Source of the DNA: UBA2185 sp964564625
GTDB lineage: Bacteria; Desulfobacterota; Syntrophia; Syntrophales; UBA2185
Direction of reading: 5' to 3'
Assembly: GCA_964564625.1 (NCBI GenBank)
Contig: CAZMBE010000008.1
Location: 1-64,000 of the forward strand
DNA length: 64,000 nucleotides
Shown piece by piece: positions 1-7,311 of the stretch. The position numbers and the translations under genes were made by a program. The notes beneath the pieces were generated by a model. The model saw only the letters and a list, made by a program, of their open reading frames with translations. It made no database searches and was not told where the DNA came from. Each line of letters begins with the position of its first letter. Position 1 is the stretch's first letter.

Positions 1-9
1 ATCATCGCA

Positions 10-1143
10 TCAAGAATTACGCACTTTGATTTTACTGTCTTCCCGGTCATTCAATCCGTACTCTTTGAGGAGATCATCAAGATCAATAAGGCTGCTGCTC
101 AGATAGCTCGCCAGTCTGGATCGCGTAATCCTGCCTTTCTTGTAAGCGATAAAGGCCAAGCGCACGAATCTTTCCGGAAATTCCGGCGGAGACCACCATG
201 ATTTACTCATGGTAGCTTTGTCCATTTCACGGAATTGGGAATCTGCAAGAAGTCCGTCTACGATTTTCTTCGTCAGACGACGCAAGTTTAGCAGACGATA
301 CAAAAGGGCGCTTGTGGATACGTCGAACTCACGTGCAATCTCGATTAAATCGGTATAGCTGATAGTTCCTTCTTTTATTCTTCTGTCAAAAGCAATGCTC
401 AGAGAGTCACCGGGGAGTAAAAGGCATGAGGCAAAAACCTCGGCAAAACGTTCAACTGCCTGCCATAATTCTTCATCTTTGCGAAGAGCTTGAGGGTCAT
501 AACTGCTCCAGGTCAACAAATGGAACACCTCGTGAGCAAAATTATAATTTCTCCTCCAGGGAGCTTCTCTCGAATTCATTAAGATGGCAGGGCCAAAGGA
601 ACCAATGGTAGATGCCGCCGAACCGTCCTGCCCTAAGTCCATATACCACACTTTGACACCGTATCTGTCCTCCAGAGTTTTCTCCAACAAAGCTGCCGGA
701 ATGGAGCCAAGAGAAAATTCACGTGATATTCGTTCGGCAAGTTTGGCGATATCGCGATAATCAGCCTTATCGAAATCAATTTTTTCACCAGGGAAAATTT
801 GAGTGGGTTCAGCATCATTGAGTTGTTCCAATTCATGATATTCCCGACAGTGCTTTAAAAAATCAGCTTTCTTGATTTCTTCCTGATCGGGCAATTTTCG
901 CCAAAGAACTTCAGGTAGAGGCTCCGATTCCTTTATATCCAGGAGTGCGCTTGTTGTTGTACGAAGGAGTTTCGCAAGCTTAGCAAGTTCCCACGCGCCG
1001 ACCTCGCGCTTGCCCTGCTCGATCTGAGATATGCTCTGAGGTGAAGACACCCCAATTTCATTAGCCAAATCTGTTTGGGTTAACTTGAGGCTTTTTCTTG
1101 TGTCGGCTATACGTCTGCCTAAAATTTTTCGGAGATTTTCCAT
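10..1143 (-). CDS. XRE-family HTH regulator fused to ImmA/IrrE metallopeptidase
   Basis: A 377-residue protein. The N-terminal 60 residues form an XRE-type helix-turn-helix (TQTDLANEIGVSS...QSISQIEQGKR). The C-terminal half carries the zinc-peptidase motif HEVFH at about residues 204-208, followed by a second acidic helix (ERFAEVFASCLLLP) typical of ImmA/IrrE. Family members act as repressors or as proteases that cleave a partner repressor, and many are antitoxin-like. An upstream in-frame ATG at 1158 exists, but the ATG at 1143 has a strong ribosome site (GGAGG, 8 bases upstream), so I chose 1143. The gene diverges from the Panacea-type antitoxin gene across an AT-rich spacer containing perfect palindromes, which suggests autoregulation (inference). 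Family confidence is high; the target is unknown. Confidence 0.9.
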   Translation of the reverse strand: MENLRKILGRRIADTRKSLKLTQTDLANEIGVSSPQSISQIEQGKREVGAWELAKLAKLLRTTTSALLDIKESEPLPEVLWRKLPDQEEIKKADFLKHCREYHELEQLNDAEPTQIFPGEKIDFDKADYRDIAKLAERISREFSLGSIPAALLEKTLEDRYGVKVWYMDLGQDGSAASTIGSFGPAILMNSREAPWRRNYNFAHEVFHLLTWSSYDPQALRKDEELWQAVERFAEVFASCLLLPGDSLSIAFDRRIKEGTISYTDLIEIAREFDVSTSALLYRLLNLRRLTKKIVDGLLADSQFREMDKATMSKSWWSPPEFPERFVRLAFIAYKKGRITRSRLASYLSSSLIDLDDLLKEYGLNDREDSKIKVRNS

Positions 1144-1462
1144 CACGGTCACCTCCATTCACGATAATATTGAATATTTAAGTTTACTCTACACTACATA
1201 TCGTTATATTTCAATAAAATATTGAATGATATTGTGAATTGTAGATAGATATAGTGAAAATGTAGTGAATATAATTAAATTTTCAGCGAGAGATGTTTTA
1301 GTAAAGACTATATGATAATTTATGTTGACGTATAATATCATATGATATAATCTGACTTTACAAATGGTGGAGTGACAGGATGATCGATCAGGATGGTATA
1401 AATAAATTTCTTGGATACTTTAAAAATGCGTAACAGAAAAAGGATTGTTCTGGTGAGTCCAA
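1144..1462. promoter_or_regulatory. AT-rich divergent control region with two palindromes
   Basis: This 319-base spacer between two divergent HTH genes is very AT-rich. It holds the inverted repeat TTCAATA-aaa-TATTGAA at 1210-1226, whose right arm belongs to a direct repeat AATATTGAAT at 1166-1175 and 1218-1227, 52 bases apart. A perfect 14-base palindrome ATATCATATGATAT lies at 1335-1348 between TTGACG (1325-1330) and TATAAT (1346-1351), although that spacing is only 15 bases. These look like separate operators for the leftward and rightward genes. A 17-codon reading frame at 1380-1433 with a plausible ribosome site lies in the leader of the rightward gene; its reality is unproven. Confidence 0.5.
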
Positions 1463-2461
1463 ATGAAGAGAATATGTCCAATTTGTGAGAAAGAATCACG
1501 GGCAAAGATAATAAAGAAAAAAGAATCACTGAATGTGCGGGGTGAGCACATTGACATAGAGTATGAAGTTTCTAAATGTGAGGCATGTGGTGAAGAGTAT
1601 ATGGATACCAAAGCTGAGCATGATCCCTTTGTGCATGCCTATGCCATTTATCGAAAAAAGCACAAAATGCTGCACCCCGAGGAGATTAAGGAAATTAGAA
1701 GAAAGTATGGGCTTACGCAAGGCGAACTCAGCAGTCTTCTTGGCTGGGGTGGCGCCACATTAAGCAGATATGAAAATGGCGCGCTTCAAGACAAGACTCA
1801 CGATAATCAACTGAAACTTTTGAGAGAGCCGCGGAATATGCTCAAGATGGTCACTGAAAATTCAGATGCCTTGAGGGAGCAACGAAGGAATCAATTACTG
1901 ACAAACATCGAAAAGTTGGCAAAGGACGAGTATCCCATTAAACGATTCCTGGAAGAATGGGGTACAGAGAGGGAGATATCTGTGTATTCGGGCTACAATT
2001 CTTTTGATTTGGATAAGTTGATTAATTGCATTCTGTATTTCTGTATGGACGGTTTGCTGAAAACAGTTATAAACAAACATCTCTTTTATGCAGATTTTAA
2101 ACACTTCAAAGATTACAGGGTTGGGATAACAGGCTCCCGCTACGTCCATCTGACGTATGGCCCGGTTCCGAAGAATTACGACATTTATCTTGCGACTTTG
2201 GTCAATGAGAGGGAAATCGAAGTCAATGAAGTTTTTTATGAGGGTAAGGACTCTGTTGGCGAGGAATATAAAGCAATAGAAGCGCCCATATTAACACTTT
2301 TTTCCGATAGTGAGCTGAAAATATTGGCTACGGTAAAAGAGCATTTCAAAGGGTATTCGGCGAAAGCCATTAGTGATTTTTCCCATAAGGAGAAGGGGTA
2401 TCAAGAAACTACGACGGGACAATCAATATCTTATGAGTATGCTGAGTCATTAAGAATATAA
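1463..2461 (+). CDS. MqsA-like zinc finger / HTH / Panacea (SocA-like, DUF4065) antitoxin
   Basis: A 332-residue three-part protein. Residues 1-50 form a YgiT/MqsA-type zinc finger with CPIC at 5-8 and CEAC at 39-42. Residues 68-120 are an HTH (LTQGELSSLLGWGGATLSRYENG). Residues about 180-330 match the Panacea/SocA-like domain (INKHLFYADF...ITGSRYVHLTYGPVPKNYD). Known Panacea proteins are antitoxins that neutralise varied toxins encoded beside them, and MqsA-type N-termini bind their own promoter. The next gene starts 32 bases downstream on the same strand, so the two form a two-gene unit. The partner is a GIY-YIG-like ORF broken by a stop codon, which would leave this antitoxin without an active partner (inference). 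Confidence 0.88.
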   Translation: MKRICPICEKESRAKIIKKKESLNVRGEHIDIEYEVSKCEACGEEYMDTKAEHDPFVHAYAIYRKKHKMLHPEEIKEIRRKYGLTQGELSSLLGWGGATLSRYENGALQDKTHDNQLKLLREPRNMLKMVTENSDALREQRRNQLLTNIEKLAKDEYPIKRFLEEWGTEREISVYSGYNSFDLDKLINCILYFCMDGLLKTVINKHLFYADFKHFKDYRVGITGSRYVHLTYGPVPKNYDIYLATLVNEREIEVNEVFYEGKDSVGEEYKAIEAPILTLFSDSELKILATVKEHFKGYSAKAISDFSHKEKGYQETTTGQSISYEYAESLRI

Positions 2462-2493
2462 AAATGTGGTATGTGTTTACGGAGGAAAATGGC

Positions 2494-2769
2494 ATGGGAA
2501 CGAAGAAAGTAAATTATAACAATGCTGGAATAAGCCAGTTACCCAATGATAAACCGGTTCTCTATCGAATCGAGACTGAAGGCAGCTCGCTCAATTATGC
2601 TGGAATTGCCCAGCGCGGCAGAGTTCAAGATCGAATAAAAGAGCACCTCGGAGAAATCCCCGGCTCCAAGGTGCGGATTGAATAGTTTAGCAGTATTAAT
2701 GACGCGAGAGAAAAAGAGGCGAGGGTCATAAACAGAAACAAGCCAAAATACAACGAACAGAACAAATAG
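2494..2769 (+). pseudogene. GIY-YIG nuclease-like ORF split by an in-frame amber codon
   Basis: Reading starts at ATG 2494, with GGAGG at 2481-2485 (8-base spacing); another ATG at 2464 lacks such a site. The first 63 codons contain the GIY-YIG core (VLYRI ... NYAGIAQRGRVQDRIKEHL). TAG at 2683-2685 stops it, but the same frame continues for 27 codons (FSSINDAREKEARVINRNKP, then KYNEQNK) to TAG at 2767. The continuation holds the conserved Glu helix and the KPKYN end expected of a GIY-YIG domain, so the intact protein was about 91 residues. The truncated product lacks the catalytic Glu. One base change (for example CAG to TAG) would explain it. It could be a decayed toxin of the upstream antitoxin, a sequencing error, or a read-through product. 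Confidence 0.75.
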
Positions 2770-3048
2770 ACTATAGAAGGAGAAAATGGAACGGTTGTAC
2801 TAGCTCACTAATTCGGTAACTATTTAGAGTTTATCAAAGGGTGTTTCATAATTCAATCCTCCATTTCTGCGAAGGTGGTTATGTTCGAAGAGGAAGTTTC
2901 CGAGATTCACGATGCAACCAGGTTCTGAATCAAAGATAAAGGACCGGGACGGTTCTATTTATTTAGTAAGTATTTAATTATAAATGCCTTAGGGGCAAAT
3001 ACTCAATAATGAAACACTCAAAAGGCATACCAGGCGCAGGATGGAAAC
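2770..3048. other. Non-coding spacer, nothing recognised
   Basis: This 279-base stretch separates the GIY-YIG remnant from the RNase H-fold gene. I see no convincing ORF, RNA gene or repeat pair. An AGGATGG just before 3049 can serve as ribosome site for the next gene. Confidence 0.4.
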
Positions 3049-3831
3049 ATGAGTATGTTCGACCGCTATATCGGCATAGACTATTCTGGCGCGCAAACCC
3101 CTTCAAACAGTCTTCCGGGCCTCCGCGCCTTTATTGCTGAGGGAAGCGGCATGCCGTACGAAGTCCAGCCGCCGCCGAGCCCCCGCAAATACTGGACGCG
3201 CCGTGGACTGGCGGAGTGGCTGATGGTGATGCTTCGTGAAACTTCCCGCACAATTGTCGGCATCGACCACGGCTTTTCATTCCCCATTCCCTACTTCGAG
3301 AAGTACAAAATCCTGCAGAACTGGGATATTTTCCTCGATGATTTCTGTAATCACTGGCCAACGGACTCGCCCAATATGCACGTGGACTTTATACGTGACG
3401 GGCTCCACGGAAATGGTTCTGAACGGCTGGGGAACCGAAAATGGCGACGCATCACGGAGAAGCGCACGCCGCGCACTCAATCCGTATTTAAATTCGACTG
3501 TCAAGGCTCGGTTGCCAAGTCAACGCACGCGGGGATTCCCTGGCTCCGTTACGTAAGAAGATCTCTCGGTTCATCCGTGCATTTCTGGCCCTTCGACGGC
3601 TGGACGCCCCGTACTGGGAGCCACGTCGTGGCGGAGGTCTATCCCTCTCTATGGCGAACCCGGTATCACAACGTGGAGAGAACCAGAGATCAAAAGGATG
3701 CCTTTGCAGTGTGTCGCTGGCTTCAAGAAACAGACCTCGCAGACGATCTTACCCGGTTCTTCGATCCGCGGCTTACTCCCGGCGAGCGGGTGATTGCAAA
3801 CATTGAGGGATGGATTCTCGGGGTCATGTGA
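3049..3831 (+). CDS. Hypothetical protein with RNase H-like acidic motif pattern
   Basis: A 260-residue protein of no family I can name with certainty. Four blocks with acidic residues fall in the order typical of the RNase H/actin-like fold: YIGIDYSG near the N-terminus, VGIDHGFSFP about 70 residues in, VAEVYPSLWRTRY, and DQKDAFAVCRWL near the C-terminus. DUF429-like predicted nucleases show a similar pattern. There is no signal peptide or membrane segment. It stands alone downstream of the broken toxin-antitoxin unit and before two minus-strand lipoprotein genes, so the context says little. Fold prediction is moderate; activity is inferred. Confidence 0.6.
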   Translation: MSMFDRYIGIDYSGAQTPSNSLPGLRAFIAEGSGMPYEVQPPPSPRKYWTRRGLAEWLMVMLRETSRTIVGIDHGFSFPIPYFEKYKILQNWDIFLDDFCNHWPTDSPNMHVDFIRDGLHGNGSERLGNRKWRRITEKRTPRTQSVFKFDCQGSVAKSTHAGIPWLRYVRRSLGSSVHFWPFDGWTPRTGSHVVAEVYPSLWRTRYHNVERTRDQKDAFAVCRWLQETDLADDLTRFFDPRLTPGERVIANIEGWILGVM

Positions 3832-3850
3832 GGATAGAAGTCATTGAGAA

Positions 3851-3934
3851 TACTGGATACCGGATCGCGTCCGGGATGACGGGGTTGAGGGTACGACGCA
3901 GACCTATCACCATCGGGATGACGCAGGAGTTGGG
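3851..3934. repeat. Short GC-rich palindrome and repeated ATGACG motifs
   Basis: CCGGA-tcgcg-TCCGG forms a hairpin at 3860-3874, inside a stretch of the form ctggataccggatcgcgtc. ATGACG recurs three times here (about 3876, 3918 and 3938). This looks like a degenerate dispersed intergenic repeat of the type common in large environmental genomes. No second copy is visible in the window. Confidence 0.35.
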
Positions 3935-3962
3935 CATGACGGGGAGGAAATCAGGAGAACCG

Positions 3963-4295
3963 TCAGTCTCCATAGATAATGAGGGACTTGCGTTTGTAGA
4001 TTCCTAAAAGGATGCTGAAGGTCCTCTGGTCTATGTAGTAAATGTCTTTGATCCCCGCGATCTCCGCCTCGTTCTTGATACGTTCCGCCGTCCACTCGGC
4101 GGAGATGTTGAACCCGGTTACAGGCTCCTTTATCTGGTAGTCATGGAGGACACATCGCTTGGTTCCCACCGGTGTTTCCCTGAATACCCTTGAGTAGGGC
4201 CTCGTGGTATCCGAGTAAATCATGCCGGTCGGCGTACACCCCACCAGGGCGAGGAAACAAAGGAGGCCGATCGCCCGTTTAATCGCCGTAGACAA
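3963..4295 (-). CDS. TRL-like lipoprotein (second of a pair)
   Basis: A 110-residue protein with a signal sequence and lipobox ending at Cys20 (LALVGC). The mature part resembles the TRL-like family: TRPYSRVFRET, a central segment of the type NEAEIAGIKDIYYID, and a terminal block FSILLGIYKRKSLIIYGD. TRL-like proteins are small secreted proteins of unknown function. It overlaps the end of the upstream family member by 17 bases, so the two are translationally coupled and probably arose by duplication. Confidence 0.75.
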   Translation of the reverse strand: MSTAIKRAIGLLCFLALVGCTPTGMIYSDTTRPYSRVFRETPVGTKRCVLHDYQIKEPVTGFNISAEWTAERIKNEAEIAGIKDIYYIDQRTFSILLGIYKRKSLIIYGD

Positions 4296-4581
4296 TGGTC
4301 GTCACCTCACAGTAAAGGCCGAAAAGGATTGAATAAATCTTTGCATCGGCGTGGCGTATAACCGTGATCTTGCCGTTTTCCGCAGCTGCCTTCGTTCCCG
4401 CGTCGCCCCATCCCACAAGCCAGAAGACCGAGTGCCACTTTGATTGGCCGATCTTCGTGCCGAGTTCGGTTTTGTTGAATTCTGTGCCGAGGGGCATCTG
4501 GACGTTGTAGTACACGCAGCCCGAAAGAAGGAACGATAGAAGGATCAGGACCAGGATGCTTTTTTTCATAATGGTTCGCAT
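4279..4581 (-). CDS. TRL-like lipoprotein (first of a pair)
   Basis: A 100-residue protein with a hydrophobic leader and lipobox LLSGC (Cys22 from the ATG at 4581, which has GGAGG upstream). The TRL-like core is clear: VGWGDAGTKAAAENGKITVI, the variable HADAK segment, then SILFGLYCEVTTIVYGD. Function of the family is unknown; an outer-membrane or periplasmic location is expected from the lipobox. It is first in a two-gene unit with its diverged paralogue. Confidence 0.78.
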   Translation of the reverse strand: MRTIMKKSILVLILLSFLLSGCVYYNVQMPLGTEFNKTELGTKIGQSKWHSVFWLVGWGDAGTKAAAENGKITVIRHADAKIYSILFGLYCEVTTIVYGD

Positions 4582-4677
4582 GTGAGTTGCTCCTCCAGGG
4601 ATTTTTGTAATACCGGTACTATAGTTACAGGCGTTTGCCTTGTTACCATGAATGTATAGAGAAAAAGCGGCGGCATG

Positions 4678-5325
4678 TCAATAAGGAGATGGGGGAATGA
4701 TATACTTCCGAAAATTTCTTTCAAAAGGCGCCGCCTTATCTTTGGACATGGCATACTTTTTCAGGCCGAACATAAAGTCACCCGTAGGGACCATTCCGAT
4801 CCTTTCGCAATATTGCTCAGATCCCCCCAGGGCATAAAGGACAAATTCTCCGTCAAGGGACAGGGAGAGGCTGTTCTTAATAGTGAAATACACGAGACCG
4901 GATCCTATGCGCCGCATCCTGCCGGCAGTGCCGTAATAATTCCAGGGTGCCGTGGCAAAAAAATCAAGGTACAGTATGCGATGATGCCTGAATGACAATA
5001 ACCCGTCCAGCCGTGTGCCGGTATACGCCGCGAAGCATTTGTCAATGAACACCGAGCTGAGGGACATATTGATTATTCTATCCCACTCGAAGCATCGGTA
5101 GTGAAAATCCCTGTCCCTTTGCCGTATAATTTTGTCGTCTACGTATGGCTCCCATGTGGCTTTGAAATCACGGATCGTTTCTGAAGTCGCCCTCACTATT
5201 TCAGTTTCACACTCGATGTTTTCTACGCTGTCGAAGGAGAGAAATTTCACGTTACGAGCATCCTTTTTAGTTGCGCGCTGACCGCCGTTCGAGCCCGCGA
5301 GTCCGGATATGAGATCAGCAAACAT
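4678..5325 (-). CDS. GNAT-like acetyltransferase family protein
   Basis: A 215-residue cytosolic protein. The C-terminal 110 residues resemble a GNAT fold: a strand RILYLDFFATAPWNYYG, then RIGSGLVYFTIKNSLSLS as the helix following the acyl-CoA pyrophosphate loop, and LYALGGSEQYCERIGMVPTG as the usual late strand-helix with the 'YCERIGM' end. The canonical QxxGxG/A loop is not perfect (MRRIGSG). No strong ribosome site precedes the ATG at 5325, so the start could be internal. The substrate cannot be guessed. Confidence 0.6.
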   Translation of the reverse strand: MFADLISGLAGSNGGQRATKKDARNVKFLSFDSVENIECETEIVRATSETIRDFKATWEPYVDDKIIRQRDRDFHYRCFEWDRIINMSLSSVFIDKCFAAYTGTRLDGLLSFRHHRILYLDFFATAPWNYYGTAGRMRRIGSGLVYFTIKNSLSLSLDGEFVLYALGGSEQYCERIGMVPTGDFMFGLKKYAMSKDKAAPFERNFRKYIIPPSPY

Positions 5326-5474
5326 TTAGCACAGGTCGGGCGATAAGAGAATAGGCGTTTTGGTATTTCTGATTCTCGTGACGCGGGATGGAGCCTCACG
5401 TGAAAAGTATTTGACTGAACACACTGAAAATGTGGTACAAAGTAACAGCGCATTTCATTTTTGAGGTACGTGTG

Positions 5475-6395
5475 ATGATCAGATCACTGGATGATTTTGC
5501 AAGGATTGCCAGGGAAAAGGGACCCAAGAAGCTGGCCGTTCTCGCACCCGAAGATGAGGAGTTCATGCGTGCGGTGAAGCGGAGCTGGCAGATGGGATAT
5601 ATCGAACCCGTACTCATCGGCAACGCGGAAAAAATGGGACGGGTGGCAGACAAGGTCGAATTCGAGATCGGTGGTTTCGAAAAGATTATCAGGGATGATC
5701 GGCAGGCAATTGCAGATCTCGGGATACGCATGCTCTTTTCCGCGGAACTGGATATCGCAAGCAAAGGGCAAATTCCCACCTCTTACATTTACCGCTCCAT
5801 CATCAGGGAAGAGGGCAAAGCGGGTTCGGGAATGACCGTGAGCGTGGTCACCTTCTGGGAGATTCCGGGGCTCCGCCACCTGGTTGCCTTAACGGATACG
5901 GGCGTCAGCATCAAACCGGATTTCACGACGAAGGCCGAGATTCTCAAGAACGCCCTTTTTGTCTATCGTCTTCTGGGGTATCCAAAGCCGAAGATCGCCG
6001 TCCTTTCCGGCCGGCGAGAGATAGGCGGCACCCTCGCCTCCTACCGGGATTACGGATTGCTCAGGGAAGCCGCCGCCTCGGGAGATTTCGGGGATTGTGA
6101 GATTATTGACGCGACCTCCTTCACCGATATTTTTCTTGGCAGGGACAGACGCCTGGCCGATCATCGCAGCCCGGACATGGAGCAAATGCCGCACATCCTT
6201 CTCTTTCCCTGCCTTGATACGGGGAACATCATCTGCAAGCTCGATTTCTTCCTGGATGTCACCCGCTGCTCCCTCGTCGCAACCTCCAGAGGACCGGTCT
6301 GCATCCCCGCCCGATCCGACTTCAGCGATAACATTGTTGAGCAGCTCGCCATGTGTGTCGTCGTGTCGGACAGGATGAAAAGGGAGGTGACGTGA
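5475..6395 (+). CDS. Phosphate butyryltransferase-like phosphotransacylase (first copy)
   Basis: A 306-residue protein of the phosphate acetyl/butyryltransferase family, which interconverts acyl-CoA and acyl phosphate. Shared family features include KKLAVLAPEDEEFMRAV, the EPVLIGNAEKM strand, and the PKPKIAVLSGRREIGGTLASY segment that the next gene also has in altered form (TPKVAVLAAIEQV). The ATG at 5475 has GAGGT upstream and gives a length close to the neighbour (304), so I prefer it over an earlier in-frame start at 5430. It lies one base before the second copy and is clearly co-transcribed. It is more diverged than the second copy, for example a Cys-rich PCLDTGNIICKLDFF region, and may be a non-redundant or heteromeric partner. 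Confidence 0.82.
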   Translation: MIRSLDDFARIAREKGPKKLAVLAPEDEEFMRAVKRSWQMGYIEPVLIGNAEKMGRVADKVEFEIGGFEKIIRDDRQAIADLGIRMLFSAELDIASKGQIPTSYIYRSIIREEGKAGSGMTVSVVTFWEIPGLRHLVALTDTGVSIKPDFTTKAEILKNALFVYRLLGYPKPKIAVLSGRREIGGTLASYRDYGLLREAAASGDFGDCEIIDATSFTDIFLGRDRRLADHRSPDMEQMPHILLFPCLDTGNIICKLDFFLDVTRCSLVATSRGPVCIPARSDFSDNIVEQLAMCVVVSDRMKREVT

Positions 6396-6396
6396 G

Positions 6397-7311
6397 ATGA
6401 TGAGATCGTTGCAAGAGATCCTTGAAGCCGCGAAGGAAGGGGCCGCGAAGAAACTGGTGGTTTCCTGGGCGGGGAAAAGGGATATGGATCTCCTCGGCAG
6501 GGCGGCGGAGGCCGGCCTCATCATTCCCTGTCTGGTCGGCGACGGCAGCGCGACAGAAACAATGATCAGGCAAACCCTGCCGGCATCGCTGGAATATGAA
6601 ATCGTGGACGAGAAAGATCCGGGCAGGGCCCTCACCAGGGCGATGCAACTTCTCATGGAAGGCCGCGCGGATATTATTATGCAGGGCGGCACCACCCACC
6701 AGGCGTTTCTTGATGCCATCCTTACCGCAAAAAAAGGTCTCCGGAAGAGGAAGCTGGCAAGCTACATTTCAGTATTTCAGCTCCCGAAACAGGAAAAGCT
6801 GACCCTCGTGACGGATACCTTTATCAACAATAATCCGAACCTCGGCGAAAAACAGCAGATCCTTGAAAATGCCCTCCAGCTCGCGGGCATTCTGGGGATC
6901 GATACGCCGAAGGTCGCGGTCCTCGCCGCCATCGAGCAGGTAAACCTGAGCATACCCTCAACACTGGACGCGGCGATCCTCTCCAAGATGTCGCAAAGGA
7001 AACAGTTCGGAAAAGCCATTGTCGAAGGGCCCCTCGACATAGACTGCGCCCTGAGTGAGGCCGCGGCGGAAAGAAAAGGTCTTCAGAGCGTGGTGACCGG
7101 GAATGTCGATATATACCTTGTCCCTGAAATCGATACGGGCCACCTCCTCGCTGAATCCCTCGTGTTCTTCGGAAAGATGGAGACCGCCGGGGCAATCATG
7201 GGAACGGAACATCCCGTGATCCTGAACCTTCCTTTTGTCTCCGATGAAAACAAACTCGCAGAGATTGCCCTCGCAGCCCTGATATGCGGAAAGAGAGGAA
7301 ACGATGCATAA
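6397..7311 (+). CDS. ptb: Phosphate butyryltransferase-like phosphotransacylase (second copy)
   Basis: A 304-residue phosphotransacylase of the Ptb type. It has the MQGGTTHQAFLDAIL region, the VTDTFINNNPNLGEKQQILENA segment and the C-terminal VPEIDTGHLLAESLVFFGK block typical of phosphate butyryltransferases. The reaction is butyryl-CoA plus phosphate to butyryl phosphate plus CoA, reversibly. Its stop overlaps the start of buk by 8 bases, so production of acyl phosphate and ATP is tightly coupled. Substrate could be another short or branched acyl group. Confidence 0.85.
   Translation: MMRSLQEILEAAKEGAAKKLVVSWAGKRDMDLLGRAAEAGLIIPCLVGDGSATETMIRQTLPASLEYEIVDEKDPGRALTRAMQLLMEGRADIIMQGGTTHQAFLDAILTAKKGLRKRKLASYISVFQLPKQEKLTLVTDTFINNNPNLGEKQQILENALQLAGILGIDTPKVAVLAAIEQVNLSIPSTLDAAILSKMSQRKQFGKAIVEGPLDIDCALSEAAAERKGLQSVVTGNVDIYLVPEIDTGHLLAESLVFFGKMETAGAIMGTEHPVILNLPFVSDENKLAEIALAALICGKRGNDA

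Noticed and set aside
2683..2685. Pyrrolysine or other amber recoding of the GIY-YIG gene
   Set aside because: Other genes in the window end in TAG, and no PYLIS-like structure or pyl genes are visible, so a nonsense mutation is simpler.
4678..4995. Plus-strand reading frame opposite the GNAT-like gene
   Set aside because: It is the antisense shadow of the GNAT-like gene, which has the recognisable motifs.
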